A stretch of DNA of 64,000 nucleotides from Ruminococcus_C callidus (lineage in GTDB: Bacteria; Bacillota; Clostridia; Oscillospirales; Ruminococcaceae), in contig NZ_CP186925.1 in NCBI RefSeq assembly GCF_049562855.1, forward strand, positions 372,001 through 436,000. The letters run 5' to 3'. Below the pieces are notes generated by a model that worked only from the letters and a program-made list of their open reading frames with translations, had not been told where the DNA came from and searched no databases. The translations under genes were made by a program, and so were the position numbers. This document shows positions 47,085 through 56,038 of the stretch, one piece after another (positions within the stretch are counted from its first letter, which is position 1; every line of letters begins with the position of its first letter).

Positions 47085-47470
47085 CTGTCAAAATCCTTTC
47101 ATAAAAAAATCTGTTTTTATTATATATGATAAAAGGAAAATGAATGTGAACAAACATTGCGAAAATCGTAAATATAAGATATTTTCGCGGATTTTCGGGG
47201 CGTGAGGTCTTTTTGATATGTTGTGTCCGCCGATAACTTTACCTTCATGCACAAATTGATTAAGATATAACTTTCTGCATATTCCCTTAGAATAATCAAT
47301 ATAATACGTGCATTTATGCGATTTACAGTAATTTAACCAATAATTCACTGTTTTTTTTTTTTTTTTTTGATATAATTTTTCGTGGAAATCGAATCTCCAA
47401 CAAATTTCCAAAATAAAAGCAGATTGCTTTTATGTGGTTTGGGGTGAAATGAACTATGGGAGGATTTCAA
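47085..47470 (+). promoter_or_regulatory. AT-rich gap with a poly-T promoter
   Basis: This 386-base gap holds an uninterrupted run of 18 T (47351-47368) directly before GATATAAT (-10 at 47371-47376). A possible -35, TTCACT, lies at 47343-47348, so the T run makes up most of the spacer. The rest is AT-rich with no gene; a weak leftward -10 (47124-47119) precedes the 768-residue gene. Confidence 0.5.
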
Positions 47471-48412
47471 ATGTCAAGCACCTTAAAATTATCTATTTTT
47501 TCAATTGTGGGAATTCTTGTATTCTGCATTGTCGGAATTTTTATTCCGCCAGTTTTACTGCTTTCGGAAGCGTTTTCGATACTATGTTGTATTGTTTTTT
47601 CTATTTCTGTGATTTCAAATATTGAAACAAACGGAGCAAATTTTTTGTTAAAATTGTCGCTGGCACTTTTGATTTCTGCTGCAATACAATTTGTAATGCG
47701 TATTATCTTTTATATTTTAGGAAAGAATGACCTCTTTTCATTTTGTGTCAACAGTATCTCTGCCGGTCTGGCTCTCCTTTCTTTTACAGCAACAATTTTC
47801 ATTATGCTGGTGTGGCTGATATTGAAAATATTCCGTATTCCCGCGGATATTATTCGATCTCCATTTTTGAAATTAGGGCTTGTTTTTATAATTGGTACTA
47901 TTATATTTCGAGTAATTGGAATAGTCATAAAAGAGTTTAGTCTTATTGCAATGGTATTTTTTGTGTTGACGGCTTTGATGTTTATACTTGCGATATTTAT
48001 AAATACTCATATAAAAGTAACTTTAAAAATAATGTTGAGTGCAGGCATTTTGTCTATCGTATCAATGGTATCCTATTGGGCGTTTCAACTTTATTTGTGC
48101 TCAAAAATTTTTGGTATGCCAGAAGAAGATATTCGAAACTTCCTGTTACTGTGTGGCACGATGTTTCTTTTTGTATGTTTTATCAGTTTTCTTGTTTGGT
48201 TTACTGCTTTTATTTATCGTGTGTCGCATTCTGTTTGGTTGGCAGTTATTGTTCTGTCTGCACTTGGTTTGTTGATTTCAGGAGCATTGTATTTTATACT
48301 TCCAATTTCAGAATGTCTTTTCTTCTACACACTTGCAATGAAAATTTTTGGTTGCGTGATGGGAGTTGGCGTTATGGGAATTGTTTTCAGTGTTTTATTT
48401 CACAAGAAATAA
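47471..48412 (+). CDS. AT-rich polytopic membrane protein of unknown function
   Basis: A 313-residue protein with about nine hydrophobic segments and short loops, ending in HKK. ATG 47471 follows GGGAGGA; an in-frame ATG at 47456 lacks an RBS. No known family is recognised. Its codon use is strongly AT-biased (many TTT, ATT, TTA, AAA), unlike the GC-richer genes on both sides, which suggests horizontal acquisition. Expression may vary through the poly-T promoter. Terminator at 48457-48505. Confidence 0.65.
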   Translation: MSSTLKLSIFSIVGILVFCIVGIFIPPVLLLSEAFSILCCIVFSISVISNIETNGANFLLKLSLALLISAAIQFVMRIIFYILGKNDLFSFCVNSISAGLALLSFTATIFIMLVWLILKIFRIPADIIRSPFLKLGLVFIIGTIIFRVIGIVIKEFSLIAMVFFVLTALMFILAIFINTHIKVTLKIMLSAGILSIVSMVSYWAFQLYLCSKIFGMPEEDIRNFLLLCGTMFLFVCFISFLVWFTAFIYRVSHSVWLAVIVLSALGLLISGALYFILPISECLFFYTLAMKIFGCVMGVGVMGIVFSVLFHKK

Positions 48413-48456
48413 GAATACAGAACAATAATAGGAACGGCAACCTTAATTTGTTTCTT

Positions 48457-48505
48457 AAAAGACTTTGGCTTGTACCATGCAAGTTAAGGTCTTTATTTTT
48501 TATCC
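48457..48505 (+). terminator. Terminator after the AT-rich membrane gene
   Basis: Stem AAAAGACTTTGGCTTG / CAAGTTAAGGTCTTT, then ATTTTTT. Confidence 0.75.
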
Positions 48506-48507
48506 TC

Positions 48508-48536
48508 TTGCACTTGTATCCGCATCATGGTATAAT
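48508..48536 (+). promoter_or_regulatory. radA promoter
   Basis: TTGCAC (48508-48513), 17-bp spacer, TATAAT (48531-48536). Confidence 0.75.
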
Positions 48537-48566
48537 ACAAATAACACAACAAAAAGGAGAACCTCT

Positions 48567-49967
48567 ATGGCAAAGCCTAAAATCATATACCGCTGCACAG
48601 CATGCGGCTACGAAAGTGCCAAGTGGAACGGCAAGTGTCCCTCCTGCGGCTCGTGGAACACGTTGGAAGAAGATGTCCCGCTGCCCACACAGGCGGTGGG
48701 CAACAACCGCCGGAAACCGGTGGACTTGTCGGATAAAATACAGGAACTGGAAGAAGTGGACACCACAGCTGATGTCCGTTATCATACCGGCGTAGGCGAA
48801 CTGGATCGCGTGCTGGGCGGCGGACTGGTGCGTGGCTCCATTGTGCTGCTGGGCGGCGAGCCGGGTATCGGAAAAAGTACACTGCTGCTGCAAATCTGCC
48901 AGTACTTCGGAAAGGAACACACTGTGCTGTATGTTTCCGGTGAGGAATCCGCCAAACAGATCAAGCTGCGGGCGGAGCGTCTGGGCGTGACAACGAAAAA
49001 TCTGTTTCTGCTGACAGTCACCGATGCCCAGAGCATCTGCGACACCATTTCCGCCAGCCGCCCCGATATTGTCATTATCGACTCCATTCAGACCATGCGA
49101 ATGGAGGAAATTTCCTCCAGTGCCGGCAGCCTGACACAGGTGCGGGAGTGCACCAACCTGTTTATGCACACGGCGAAACAGCTGGACATTCCGGTGTGGA
49201 TCGTGGGGCATGTCAACAAGGACGGAGCCATTGCCGGTCCGAAGGTCATGGAACATATTGTGGACACCGTGCTGTATTTCGAGGGAGAACGGAACCTGTC
49301 CTACCGGCTGCTGCGTGCTGTGAAAAACCGGTATGGTTCTACCAATGAGATCGGCGTGTTCGAGATGCAGGACAGCGGACTGCACGAAGTGCCCAACCCT
49401 TCGGCAATGCTGCTGGACGGCAGACCTCACGGCGTTTCCGGCACCTGTGTTACCTGTATGATGGAGGGCTCCCGTCCGATTCTGGCGGAAATTCAGGTGC
49501 TTGCCACCAAAAGCGGCTTTTCTGCACCGCGGCGGCAGACGCAGGGGTTTGACTATAGCCGCATGGTGATCCTGATCGCGGTACTGGAAAAACATCTGGG
49601 CATGTTTTTCGGAACGCTGGACGTGTACCTGAATGTAGTCGGCGGATTCCAGCTGGACGAACCGGCAGGGGACTTGGCGGTGGCACTGTGTCTGTACTCC
49701 TCGCTGGTGGACAAGCCGATCTCGGAACGGACGGTTGCCTTTGGCGAAGTTGGACTGGGCGGCGAAGTGCGTGGCATTTCCCACATTCGGCGGCGGGTGC
49801 AGGAGGCGGAACGCATGGGCTTTACGCGGTGCATTGTGCCGCATCAGTGCCTGCACGAACTGAAAGGCGGCTCCTATCAGATTCGCATTGCCGGCGTGCG
49901 GAATCTCCGGCAGGCGTTTTCGGTGCTGGAGAAAGATGCGAGAGAAACAACAGGACAAGGAGAATGA
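48567..49967 (+). CDS. radA: DNA repair protein RadA (Sms)
   Basis: A 466-residue RecA-like branch-migration protein. C4 zinc finger (YRCTACGYESAKWNGKCPSCGSWNT) at the N-terminus, Walker A GGEPGIGKST near residue 97, DSIQTM Walker B, the RadA-specific KNRYGS motif near residue 254 (usually KNRFGS), and a C-terminal Lon-like domain (DLAVALCLYSS, GEVGLGGEVRGI). ATG 48567 follows AAAGGAG. Its TGA ends one base before the start codon of a dockerin gene. Confidence 0.96.
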   Translation: MAKPKIIYRCTACGYESAKWNGKCPSCGSWNTLEEDVPLPTQAVGNNRRKPVDLSDKIQELEEVDTTADVRYHTGVGELDRVLGGGLVRGSIVLLGGEPGIGKSTLLLQICQYFGKEHTVLYVSGEESAKQIKLRAERLGVTTKNLFLLTVTDAQSICDTISASRPDIVIIDSIQTMRMEEISSSAGSLTQVRECTNLFMHTAKQLDIPVWIVGHVNKDGAIAGPKVMEHIVDTVLYFEGERNLSYRLLRAVKNRYGSTNEIGVFEMQDSGLHEVPNPSAMLLDGRPHGVSGTCVTCMMEGSRPILAEIQVLATKSGFSAPRRQTQGFDYSRMVILIAVLEKHLGMFFGTLDVYLNVVGGFQLDEPAGDLAVALCLYSSLVDKPISERTVAFGEVGLGGEVRGISHIRRRVQEAERMGFTRCIVPHQCLHELKGGSYQIRIAGVRNLRQAFSVLEKDARETTGQGE

Positions 49968-49968
49968 C

Positions 49969-51078
49969 ATGAAAATTTGGAAAAAACCGCTGGCAGCAGT
50001 GCTTGCCGGAATGCTCTGTGTTATCAGTATGCCGCAGGTGCAGCCGCTTCTGCCGGCATTTTCGGCAGCGGCAGCAGAGGAAACGGGAACTGTTGGGGCG
50101 TTGACGTATATCTTGGAATCTGACGGGGCAGTTATCACGAAATGTGAGGAAACGGCGGAAAAAGTGGTAATACCGGAAAAAATTGCCGGAAAACCAGTGA
50201 CGGAAATTGCAGAAGATGCGTTTCAATTTTGTGAAAATTTGACCAGTGTGGAGATACCGGACACGGTACAGACGATCGGAAAGAATGCGTTTTGGAGTTG
50301 TCATAAGTTACAGCATGTGACGCTGCCGAAAAATCTGGCTGCTGTAGGAGATAATTGCTTTCGTTCCTGTGGCTTGCTGGCGGAATTGGAAATTCCGGTG
50401 ACCTTACAGAAAATCGGATTAGATGCGTTTTGCGATACGGCGTGGCTGAAAAATCAGCAGACGGAGAATCCACTGGTACAGGTGAACCATATTTTGATTG
50501 ACGCGACAACGTGCTCTGGTACAGCGGTAGAAGTGCCGGACGGTGTGACGGAAATCGGGAACTTTGCCTTTTACAACTGCGGAAATTTGCAGAAGATCAT
50601 GCTGCCGGCAAGTGTGACGAAAATTGATTGGGGTGCTTTCTGGCAGTGTTCTGGTCTGGAAACGCTGACAGTACAGGGCAATCTGGCAAAAATCGGGGAA
50701 TCTGCCTTTTCCGACTGTACGAAACTGTCGGCAGTGTACACTGTCATGTCGGAAGACGAGTGGAGCAATGTCCAGATCGAATCAGGGAATGAACTGCTGG
50801 AGCAGGCGACAATACATTATAATAGTATCCTTGAAGAACTGCTTCTTGCCGACTTGGACAACAACGGAAGCGTGGATTCTACGGACGTGTTTTACATCCT
50901 GCTGGGCGTTGCACAGAATGCAGTGGGCATGGATTCCGGCTGGACACCGGCACAGGAAAAAGCGGCGGACATTGACGGCAGCGGTGCAGTCGATTCTACG
51001 GACGTGTTCTATGTGCTGTTGTATATTGCACGGAACAGTGCGGGGATTCCCACCACGTGGGAGATGCTGGTGGCGTAA
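49969..51078 (+). CDS. Secreted BspA-like leucine-rich-repeat protein with dockerin
   Basis: A 369-residue protein; ATG 49969 lies two bases after radA, with AAGGAGA inside radA. Signal peptide (KKPLAAVLAGMLCVISMPQVQPLLPAFSAAAA). Residues about 60-285 are LRR_5 (BspA-type) repeats (VEIPDTVQTIGKNAFWSC, VTLPKNLAAVGDNCFRSC). The C-terminal dockerin has two near-identical loops: DLDNNGSVDSTDVFYILL and DIDGSGAVDSTDVFYVLL. It is likely a cellulosome-bound adhesion or binding module, with no catalytic domain. Translation is probably coupled to radA. Terminator at 51130-51176. Confidence 0.88.
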   Translation: MKIWKKPLAAVLAGMLCVISMPQVQPLLPAFSAAAAEETGTVGALTYILESDGAVITKCEETAEKVVIPEKIAGKPVTEIAEDAFQFCENLTSVEIPDTVQTIGKNAFWSCHKLQHVTLPKNLAAVGDNCFRSCGLLAELEIPVTLQKIGLDAFCDTAWLKNQQTENPLVQVNHILIDATTCSGTAVEVPDGVTEIGNFAFYNCGNLQKIMLPASVTKIDWGAFWQCSGLETLTVQGNLAKIGESAFSDCTKLSAVYTVMSEDEWSNVQIESGNELLEQATIHYNSILEELLLADLDNNGSVDSTDVFYILLGVAQNAVGMDSGWTPAQEKAADIDGSGAVDSTDVFYVLLYIARNSAGIPTTWEMLVA

Positions 51079-51129
51079 CAGAAGAACAACACGCAGACCG
51101 CTTTACAATCATGAATTTTTGAACGGACA

Positions 51130-51176
51130 GAAAAAAGCCGTATCGGAATGGAATTACCGATACGGCTTTTTGTATG
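51130..51176 (+). terminator. Terminator after the LRR-dockerin gene
   Basis: Stem AAAAAGCCGTATCGG / CCGATACGGCTTTTT. Confidence 0.9.
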
Positions 51177-51186
51177 TGGTTTGTTA

Positions 51187-51358
51187 GGCAATACCGCACA
51201 AAGATTGTGCGACAGATGCGTCGTCAAATTTTTCGCCAGATGAAACAAAAAGCGGAGTGAATACTTGATGTATTCACGAGCATTTTTGTGAAATATGACG
51301 GGAAATTTGCAAGCAGATGGCGTGCAAAGTCGCCAGACGCTCTTTGTGCGGTATTGCC
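51187..51358 (-). mobile_element. MITE-like element, family B short form (172 bp), inverted orientation
   Basis: Ends GGCAATACCGCACAAAG / CTTTGTGCGGTATTGCC. Flanks GTTA and TTTA agree at three of four bases. The right flank contributes the stop codon region of the leftward DUF368 gene. Confidence 0.85.
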
Positions 51359-51359
51359 T

Positions 51360-52280
51360 TTACTTTGCCTGCACTTCTGCTTTTGGCTCATTGGCAGGGG
51401 TGCTGTTCTTATCCGAGAGCATTTTCAAGCCCTGCATGCCCAGAATTACTACGCCACCGATGAGGAAGAACACAATGCTGAACGTGTGCAGTCCCATTGC
51501 CGGCTGCGGATTTTCCAGCGTGGTGGGCCCCATAAAGACGGAGTACAGGGAACCCAGCATCATGCCGATGATTAGATATACCGTAGCCCCGCGGTGTTTG
51601 GTCAGGGCGTTCTGGATCAGCTTGATAATGCTGATGATGCCGGTAATGACACCCAGCCCAAAGACGATCAGAATGGGCAGCATGTGGAAATTCAAGTGGA
51701 GCAGGTCGTGAATGCCGTTAATGATCGGAATGTACAGCCCGAAGATCAGCAGCAGCGTGGAACCGGAAATGCCCGGCAGAACCATGGCACAGATCGCAAC
51801 GGCTCCCACGAAGAATGCGTAGATGTACATGCCGATGTCGGGATTACTCAGATCTTTTCCGCCGCCTACAAAAGTGTTTGCATAGGTGATCGCCACCACG
51901 AATGCCATGCCGATGAGGACGAAGAAGCTCATTTTCCAGCGGTCTTTCAGTACCTTTTTTTCCTCGTAGATCACGACCGGAATCGCGAAGATGATGAATC
52001 CGATGAACAGGGAGGATACCCGATAGATATGGGATTCAAAGACATTTGCCAGCACCAGCACCGAGGAGCAGAAGCCGATCACCCAGCCGATGCCCAGCTT
52101 GATGAGGTACTTGACAGCCTGGATGCGTTCTTGCTTGCTGCCGGAGATCAGGGCGTTCAGGGAACCGATAAAGTTGTCATAGAAGCCCATGAGGAATGCG
52201 ATCGTGCCGCCGGAAACGCCGGGGACACTGTCTGCCAGTGCCATACAGAAACCGTGCAGAAGTGTAATTAGTTTTTTCAT
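51360..52280 (-). CDS. popT: DUF368 (PopT-like) undecaprenyl-phosphate translocase
   Basis: A 306-residue membrane protein with about eight segments. DUF368 landmarks: HGFCMALADSVPGVSGGTIAFLMGFYDNFIGSL near residue 9 and AICAMVLPGISGSTLLLIFGLY near residue 171. Family members have been shown to recycle undecaprenyl phosphate across the membrane for cell-wall synthesis; that function is transferred by family. The C-terminal tail is hydrophilic. Its TAA stop lies at the flank of the 51187 element. It follows the end of the 1109-residue dockerin gene by 45 bases with no clear terminator between. Confidence 0.85.
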   Translation of the reverse strand: MKKLITLLHGFCMALADSVPGVSGGTIAFLMGFYDNFIGSLNALISGSKQERIQAVKYLIKLGIGWVIGFCSSVLVLANVFESHIYRVSSLFIGFIIFAIPVVIYEEKKVLKDRWKMSFFVLIGMAFVVAITYANTFVGGGKDLSNPDIGMYIYAFFVGAVAICAMVLPGISGSTLLLIFGLYIPIINGIHDLLHLNFHMLPILIVFGLGVITGIISIIKLIQNALTKHRGATVYLIIGMMLGSLYSVFMGPTTLENPQPAMGLHTFSIVFFLIGGVVILGMQGLKMLSDKNSTPANEPKAEVQAK

Positions 52281-52325
52281 GTGTGTTTGCTTGTCCTTTC
52301 TTGTTTTTCGTTTTTTGTTTACAAC

Positions 52326-55300
52326 TTATTTTATTATACACTTTTTCTGTGTGGTGATGTAAAAAGATTGTGGGTACAATTTAAAAACATCTAAAGAATA
52401 TTCTGGGCAATATTGCAAAATATGCTTTTCGTACAGTTCGTCCCAGTCTGTCGGAATGCCGGCTCCCTGATAGGCAACGTAGCGGAGTATAAAATAGACA
52501 TCGATAGTGTCAATGGAGCCGTCTCCGTTGACGTCCAGCTTGGTCAGCAGAGCGGCTTCGATCTCCGGATATTCCGTGAAGGTGTAATCGTGATAGCCGG
52601 CACCGTGATATGCACAATACAGCATTACCATGTAAACATCTGTGGAGTCCACCCGACCATTGCGGTCTGCATCGCCTGTGATCTGCGGGAAATTTTCGTC
52701 AGGGGGTATGGTGGTTGTGGTGGAAGTTGTGGTTGTTGAAGTCGTTGTGCTTGTGGTGGTGGAAGTAGTCGTTGTTGAAGCCGCTGTGCTTGTAGTTGTG
52801 GAAGTAGTCGTTGTTGAAGCAGTTGTGCTTGTGGTGGTGGAAGTAGTCGTTGTCGAAGTGGTCGTGCTTGTGGTGAAAGTAGTCGTTGTTGAAGTGGTCG
52901 TACTTGTAGTAGCGGAAGTCGTGGTTTTCGAAGTGGTCGTGCTTGTGGTAGTGGAAGTTGCGGTTGTTGAAGTGGTCGTGCTTGTAGTAGCGGAAGTCGT
53001 GGTTGTCGAAGTAGTCGCACTTGTAGTAGCGGAAGTTGTGGTTGTCGAAGTGATTGTGCTTGTAGTAGCAGAAGTCGTGGTTGTTGAAGTGGTCGCACTT
53101 GTAGTAGCGGAAGTTGTGGTTGTCGAAGTTGTCGTGCTTGTAGTAGCAGAAGTCGTGGTTGTTGAAGTGGTTGTGCTTGTAGTAGTGGAAGTCGTGGCTG
53201 TCGAAGCAGCTGTACTTGTAGTAGCGGAAGTCGTGGTTGTTGAAGTGGTTGTGCTTGTAGTTGTGGAAGTTGCGGTTGTTGAAGTGGTCGTGCTTGTAGT
53301 TGTGGAAGTCACGATTGTTGAAGTGGTCGTGCTTGTAGTTGTGGAAGTCGTGGTTGTCGAAGTGGTCGTGCTTGTGGTGATGAAAGTTGTAGTTGTCGAA
53401 GTGGTTGTACTTGTAGTAGTGGAAGTCGTGGTTTTCGAAGCGGTCGTGCTTGTAGTTGTGGAAGTTGCGGTTGTTGAAGTGGTCGTGCTTGTGGTAGTAG
53501 AAGTTGTGGTTTTCGAAGCGGTCGTGCTTGTAGTAGTAGAAGTTGCGGTTGTTGAAGTGGTCGTGTTTGTGGTGGTGGAAGTAGTCGTTGTTGAAGTAGC
53601 TGTGCTTGTGGCAGTGGAAGTCGTGGTTTTTAAAGTTGTTGTGCTTGTGGTGGTGGAAGTTGCCGTTGTTGAAGTGGTTGTGCTTGTAGTAGCGGAAGTT
53701 GTAGTTATCGAAGCAGTCGTGCTTGTAGTAGTAGAAGTTGCGGTTGTTGAAGTGGTTGTACTTGCTGTAGCGGAAATTGTCGTTGCCGAAGTAGTCGTGC
53801 TTGTGATGGTGGAAATTGTGGTTGTTGAAGTGGTCGTGCTTGTGGTGGTGGAAGTAGTGGTTTTTAAAGTTGTTGTGCTTGTGGTGGTGGAAGTTGCGGT
53901 TGTCGAAGTGGTCGTGCTTGTGGTGGTGGAAGTAGTGGTTTTTAAAGTTGTTGTGCTTGTGGTGGTGGAAGTTGCGGTAGTCGAAGCAGTTGTGCTTGTT
54001 GTGGTGGAAATTGTCGTTGTTGAAGCAGTTGTACTTGTAGTAGCGGAAGTTGCGGTTGTTGAAGTGGTTGTATTTGTGGTGGCGGAAGTTGTCGTTTTCG
54101 AAGTGGTCGTGCTTGTAGTAGTAGAAGTTGCGGTTGTTGAAGTGGTCGTGCTTGTAGTTGTGGAAGTCGCGGTTGTCGAAGTGGTTGTACTTGTAGTAGT
54201 GGAAGTCGTGGTTTTCGAAGCGGTCGTGCTTGTAGTTGTGGAAGTCGTGGTTGTCGAAGCAGCTGTACTTGTAGTAGTGGAAGTTGCGGTTGTTGAAGTG
54301 GTCGTGCTTGTGGCAGTGGAAGTCGTGGTTTTTAAAGTGGTCGTGCTTGTGGTAGTGGAAGTTGTCGTTGCCGAAGCAGTTGTGCTTGTTGTGGTGGAAG
54401 TTGTCGTTGTCGAAGCGGTTGTGCTTGTAGTAGCGGAAGTTGTGGTTGCCGAAGTGGTTGTGCTTGTGGTGGTGGAAGTAGTGGTTTTTAAAGTTGTTGT
54501 GCTTGTGGTGGTGGAAGTTGCGGTAGTCGAAGCAGTTGTGCTTGTTGTGGTGGAAATTGTCGTTGTTGAAGCAGTTGTACTTGTAGTAGCGGAAGTCGCG
54601 GTTGTTGAAGCAGTCGTGCTTGTAGTAGCGGAAGTTGTCGTTGTTGAAGCAGTTGTACTTGTAGTAGCGGAAGTTGTCGTTGTCGAAGCAGTCGTGCTCG
54701 TTGTATCAGAAGTTGTAGTTCTCTCCGTTGTGGTGGTAGCTGCTGAAGTATTGTTCGTGAATTCTTTCAGTACAGTTTTCCCCTCGCGGACACACCACAT
54801 ATCGCCGCCGGCATTCATCAGTTCGGCAACAATGCCGTTCTGGAAATTCTCCTCTGCCTGCTGCATGCCCTCTGGTTCTATGTAGTCGCTTCCCACAGCA
54901 GTGTAACCGCCTGCTGTGACTGTGTAGAAACAATTCTGAAGCGGTGTGTCTGCCATACCTTCCATTTTGCCCACCAGCATGCCGGCAGAATCTTCGGAAG
55001 CAGCGTCTGTTTTTGCAACTGTTCCGATATGGTAGCAGTTTTGAAACGGTGCATTGCTTCGTCCGGCAAGACCGCCGACTGTGCCCTTTGCGGTAACTGT
55101 GCCGATGTGGTAGGCGTTTTGCACAACGGCTCCCGCTTGAAATTGCCCTGCCAGACCGCCGGCAAAGTCGCGGCTGGCAGTAATATCACCCTCACAAAAC
55201 GAATCTGTGATCGTCCCGCTGCATAGAGCCGCAATTCCGCCGACAGTATTTTTCCCTTGGATATGTACGTTGGTCAGCCCCAGTTTCTGTACCGTTCCGG

Positions 55301-55655
55301 ACAGCTTTGCAAACATGCCCAAGTTGCTGCCGCCGCTGCACTGCAAATTCGAAATGCAGTGATAATTGCCGTCAAAAGTGCCGGCATAGGAGCCAATCGG
55401 TGTCCAAGTTTCTCCTTCCAGCGAAATATCCGCCGTCAGCATTGCACAAATGCTGGGATCAGCCGCTGCCTTTTCCGCAAACTCCAGCAGTTCTGCGGCG
55501 GTTGAGAGTAAGTAAGGATTGTCCGCTTTGCCTGTACCCTCCAGTTCCAGAGCCGCTGCCCGACTGCTGCTGAAAACGGCACCGGTGCATGCTGTCAGCA
55601 GCAGCACCAGTGCCGTCAGGATACTATATGCCTTTTTTTGGAATGCGGTTTTCAT
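52326..55655 (-). CDS. Giant-linker dockerin protein with GLUG-type repeats
   Basis: A 1109-residue secreted protein; ATG 55655 follows AAGGAG. Signal peptide (KKAYSILTALVLLLTACTGAVFSSSRAAA). Residues about 35-290 hold GLUG-like beta repeats (DGNYHCISNLQCSGGSNLGMFAKLSG, KNTVGGIAALCSGTITDSF, KGTVGGLAGRS), common in surface adhesins. Residues about 300-980 are almost only Thr, Ser and Ala in a 12-residue period. A dockerin follows (GDADRNGRVDSTDVYMVML ... DVNGDGSIDTIDVYFILRYV, about 990-1065) and a short basic tail. Probably an extended, glycosylated stalk between an adhesin head and a scaffoldin cohesin. Confidence 0.85.
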   Translation of the reverse strand: MKTAFQKKAYSILTALVLLLTACTGAVFSSSRAAALELEGTGKADNPYLLSTAAELLEFAEKAAADPSICAMLTADISLEGETWTPIGSYAGTFDGNYHCISNLQCSGGSNLGMFAKLSGTVQKLGLTNVHIQGKNTVGGIAALCSGTITDSFCEGDITASRDFAGGLAGQFQAGAVVQNAYHIGTVTAKGTVGGLAGRSNAPFQNCYHIGTVAKTDAASEDSAGMLVGKMEGMADTPLQNCFYTVTAGGYTAVGSDYIEPEGMQQAEENFQNGIVAELMNAGGDMWCVREGKTVLKEFTNNTSAATTTTERTTTSDTTSTTASTTTTSATTSTTASTTTTSATTSTTASTTATSATTSTTASTTTISTTTSTTASTTATSTTTSTTTLKTTTSTTTSTTTSATTTSATTSTTASTTTTSTTTSTTASATTTSTTTSTTTLKTTTSTATSTTTSTTATSTTTSTAASTTTTSTTTSTTASKTTTSTTTSTTTSTTATSTTTSTTTSTTATSTTTSTTTSKTTTSATTNTTTSTTATSATTSTTASTTTISTTTSTTASTTATSTTTSTTTLKTTTSTTTSTTTSTTATSTTTSTTTLKTTTSTTTSTTTSTTTISTITSTTTSATTISATASTTTSTTATSTTTSTTASITTTSATTSTTTSTTATSTTTSTTTLKTTTSTATSTATSTTTTSTTTNTTTSTTATSTTTSTTASKTTTSTTTSTTTSTTATSTTTSTTASKTTTSTTTSTTTSTTTTFITTSTTTSTTTTSTTTSTTTSTIVTSTTTSTTTSTTATSTTTSTTTSTTTTSATTSTAASTATTSTTTSTTTSTTTTSATTSTTTSTTTTSATTSATTSTTTTSATTSTITSTTTTSATTSATTSTTTTSATTSTTTSTTATSTTTSTTTSKTTTSATTSTTTSTTTTFTTSTTTSTTTTSTTTSTTASTTTTSTTTSTAASTTTTSTTTSTTTSTTTTSTTTTIPPDENFPQITGDADRNGRVDSTDVYMVMLYCAYHGAGYHDYTFTEYPEIEAALLTKLDVNGDGSIDTIDVYFILRYVAYQGAGIPTDWDELYEKHILQYCPEYSLDVFKLYPQSFYITTQKKCIIK
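52709..54740 (-). repeat. 36-bp coding minisatellite (Thr/Ser linker)
   Basis: About 2.0 kb of imperfect 36-bp units inside the gene at 52326-55655, roughly 55 copies, each encoding a 12-residue TSTTTSTTTTS-like stretch. Units differ by scattered substitutions, and larger blocks (for example with LKTT or SKTT) recur, as expected from duplication by slippage or recombination. Confidence 0.9.
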
Positions 55656-55761
55656 GGTGGATTCTCCTTTTTTCGACACGATTCGACAAATTCCAGGGAA
55701 AGAAAAAGCAGAACACAGCTGCCCATGTTCTGCGGGTTTCCGGCAGAATTTTCCTGCTTTT

Positions 55762-55790
55762 ATTATATTACGTCATTGAAAACGATGCAA
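55762..55790 (-). promoter_or_regulatory. Promoter of the giant-linker dockerin gene
   Basis: Minus strand TTGCAT (55790-55785), 17-bp spacer, TATAAT (55767-55762). Bases 55791-55965 hold nothing else recognisable. Confidence 0.65.
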
Positions 55791-55965
55791 TATATTTGTA
55801 ATGATTTCTCTGTTTTTGACAATGCAGGTTTGATTTAAAGCTGACTTTTTGTATATTTGTTGGAATTTTGGAAGAATTCGAAGTGGGAAATTCGCGGAAG
55901 ACATGGAAAAATCACTTGGACAATAGCAGAATGTTCCACAAAACTGGAAATTTATGAAAAGGCAT

Positions 55966-55994
55966 TTGACTTTTTTAAGTTGACATGCTATAAT
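55966..55994 (+). promoter_or_regulatory. Promoter of the 733-residue LRR-dockerin gene
   Basis: TTGACT (55966-55971), 17-bp spacer, TATAAT (55989-55994). Confidence 0.75.
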
Positions 55995-56038
55995 AAAAAC
56001 AGACAATTTGCAACAAAAGAAAAAACGGAGGAATGAAG

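Noticed and set aside
52709..54740. Possible CRISPR array (regular 36-bp periodicity)
   Set aside because: Units are contiguous and in frame with a secreted dockerin protein; there are no unique spacers and no cas genes.
52642..54885. A 747-codon plus-strand frame encoding almost only Val, Glu, Leu and Ala
   Set aside because: It is the antisense of the Thr/Ser minisatellite; a 36-bp repeat without stops on one strand keeps the other open too. No RBS and implausible protein composition.
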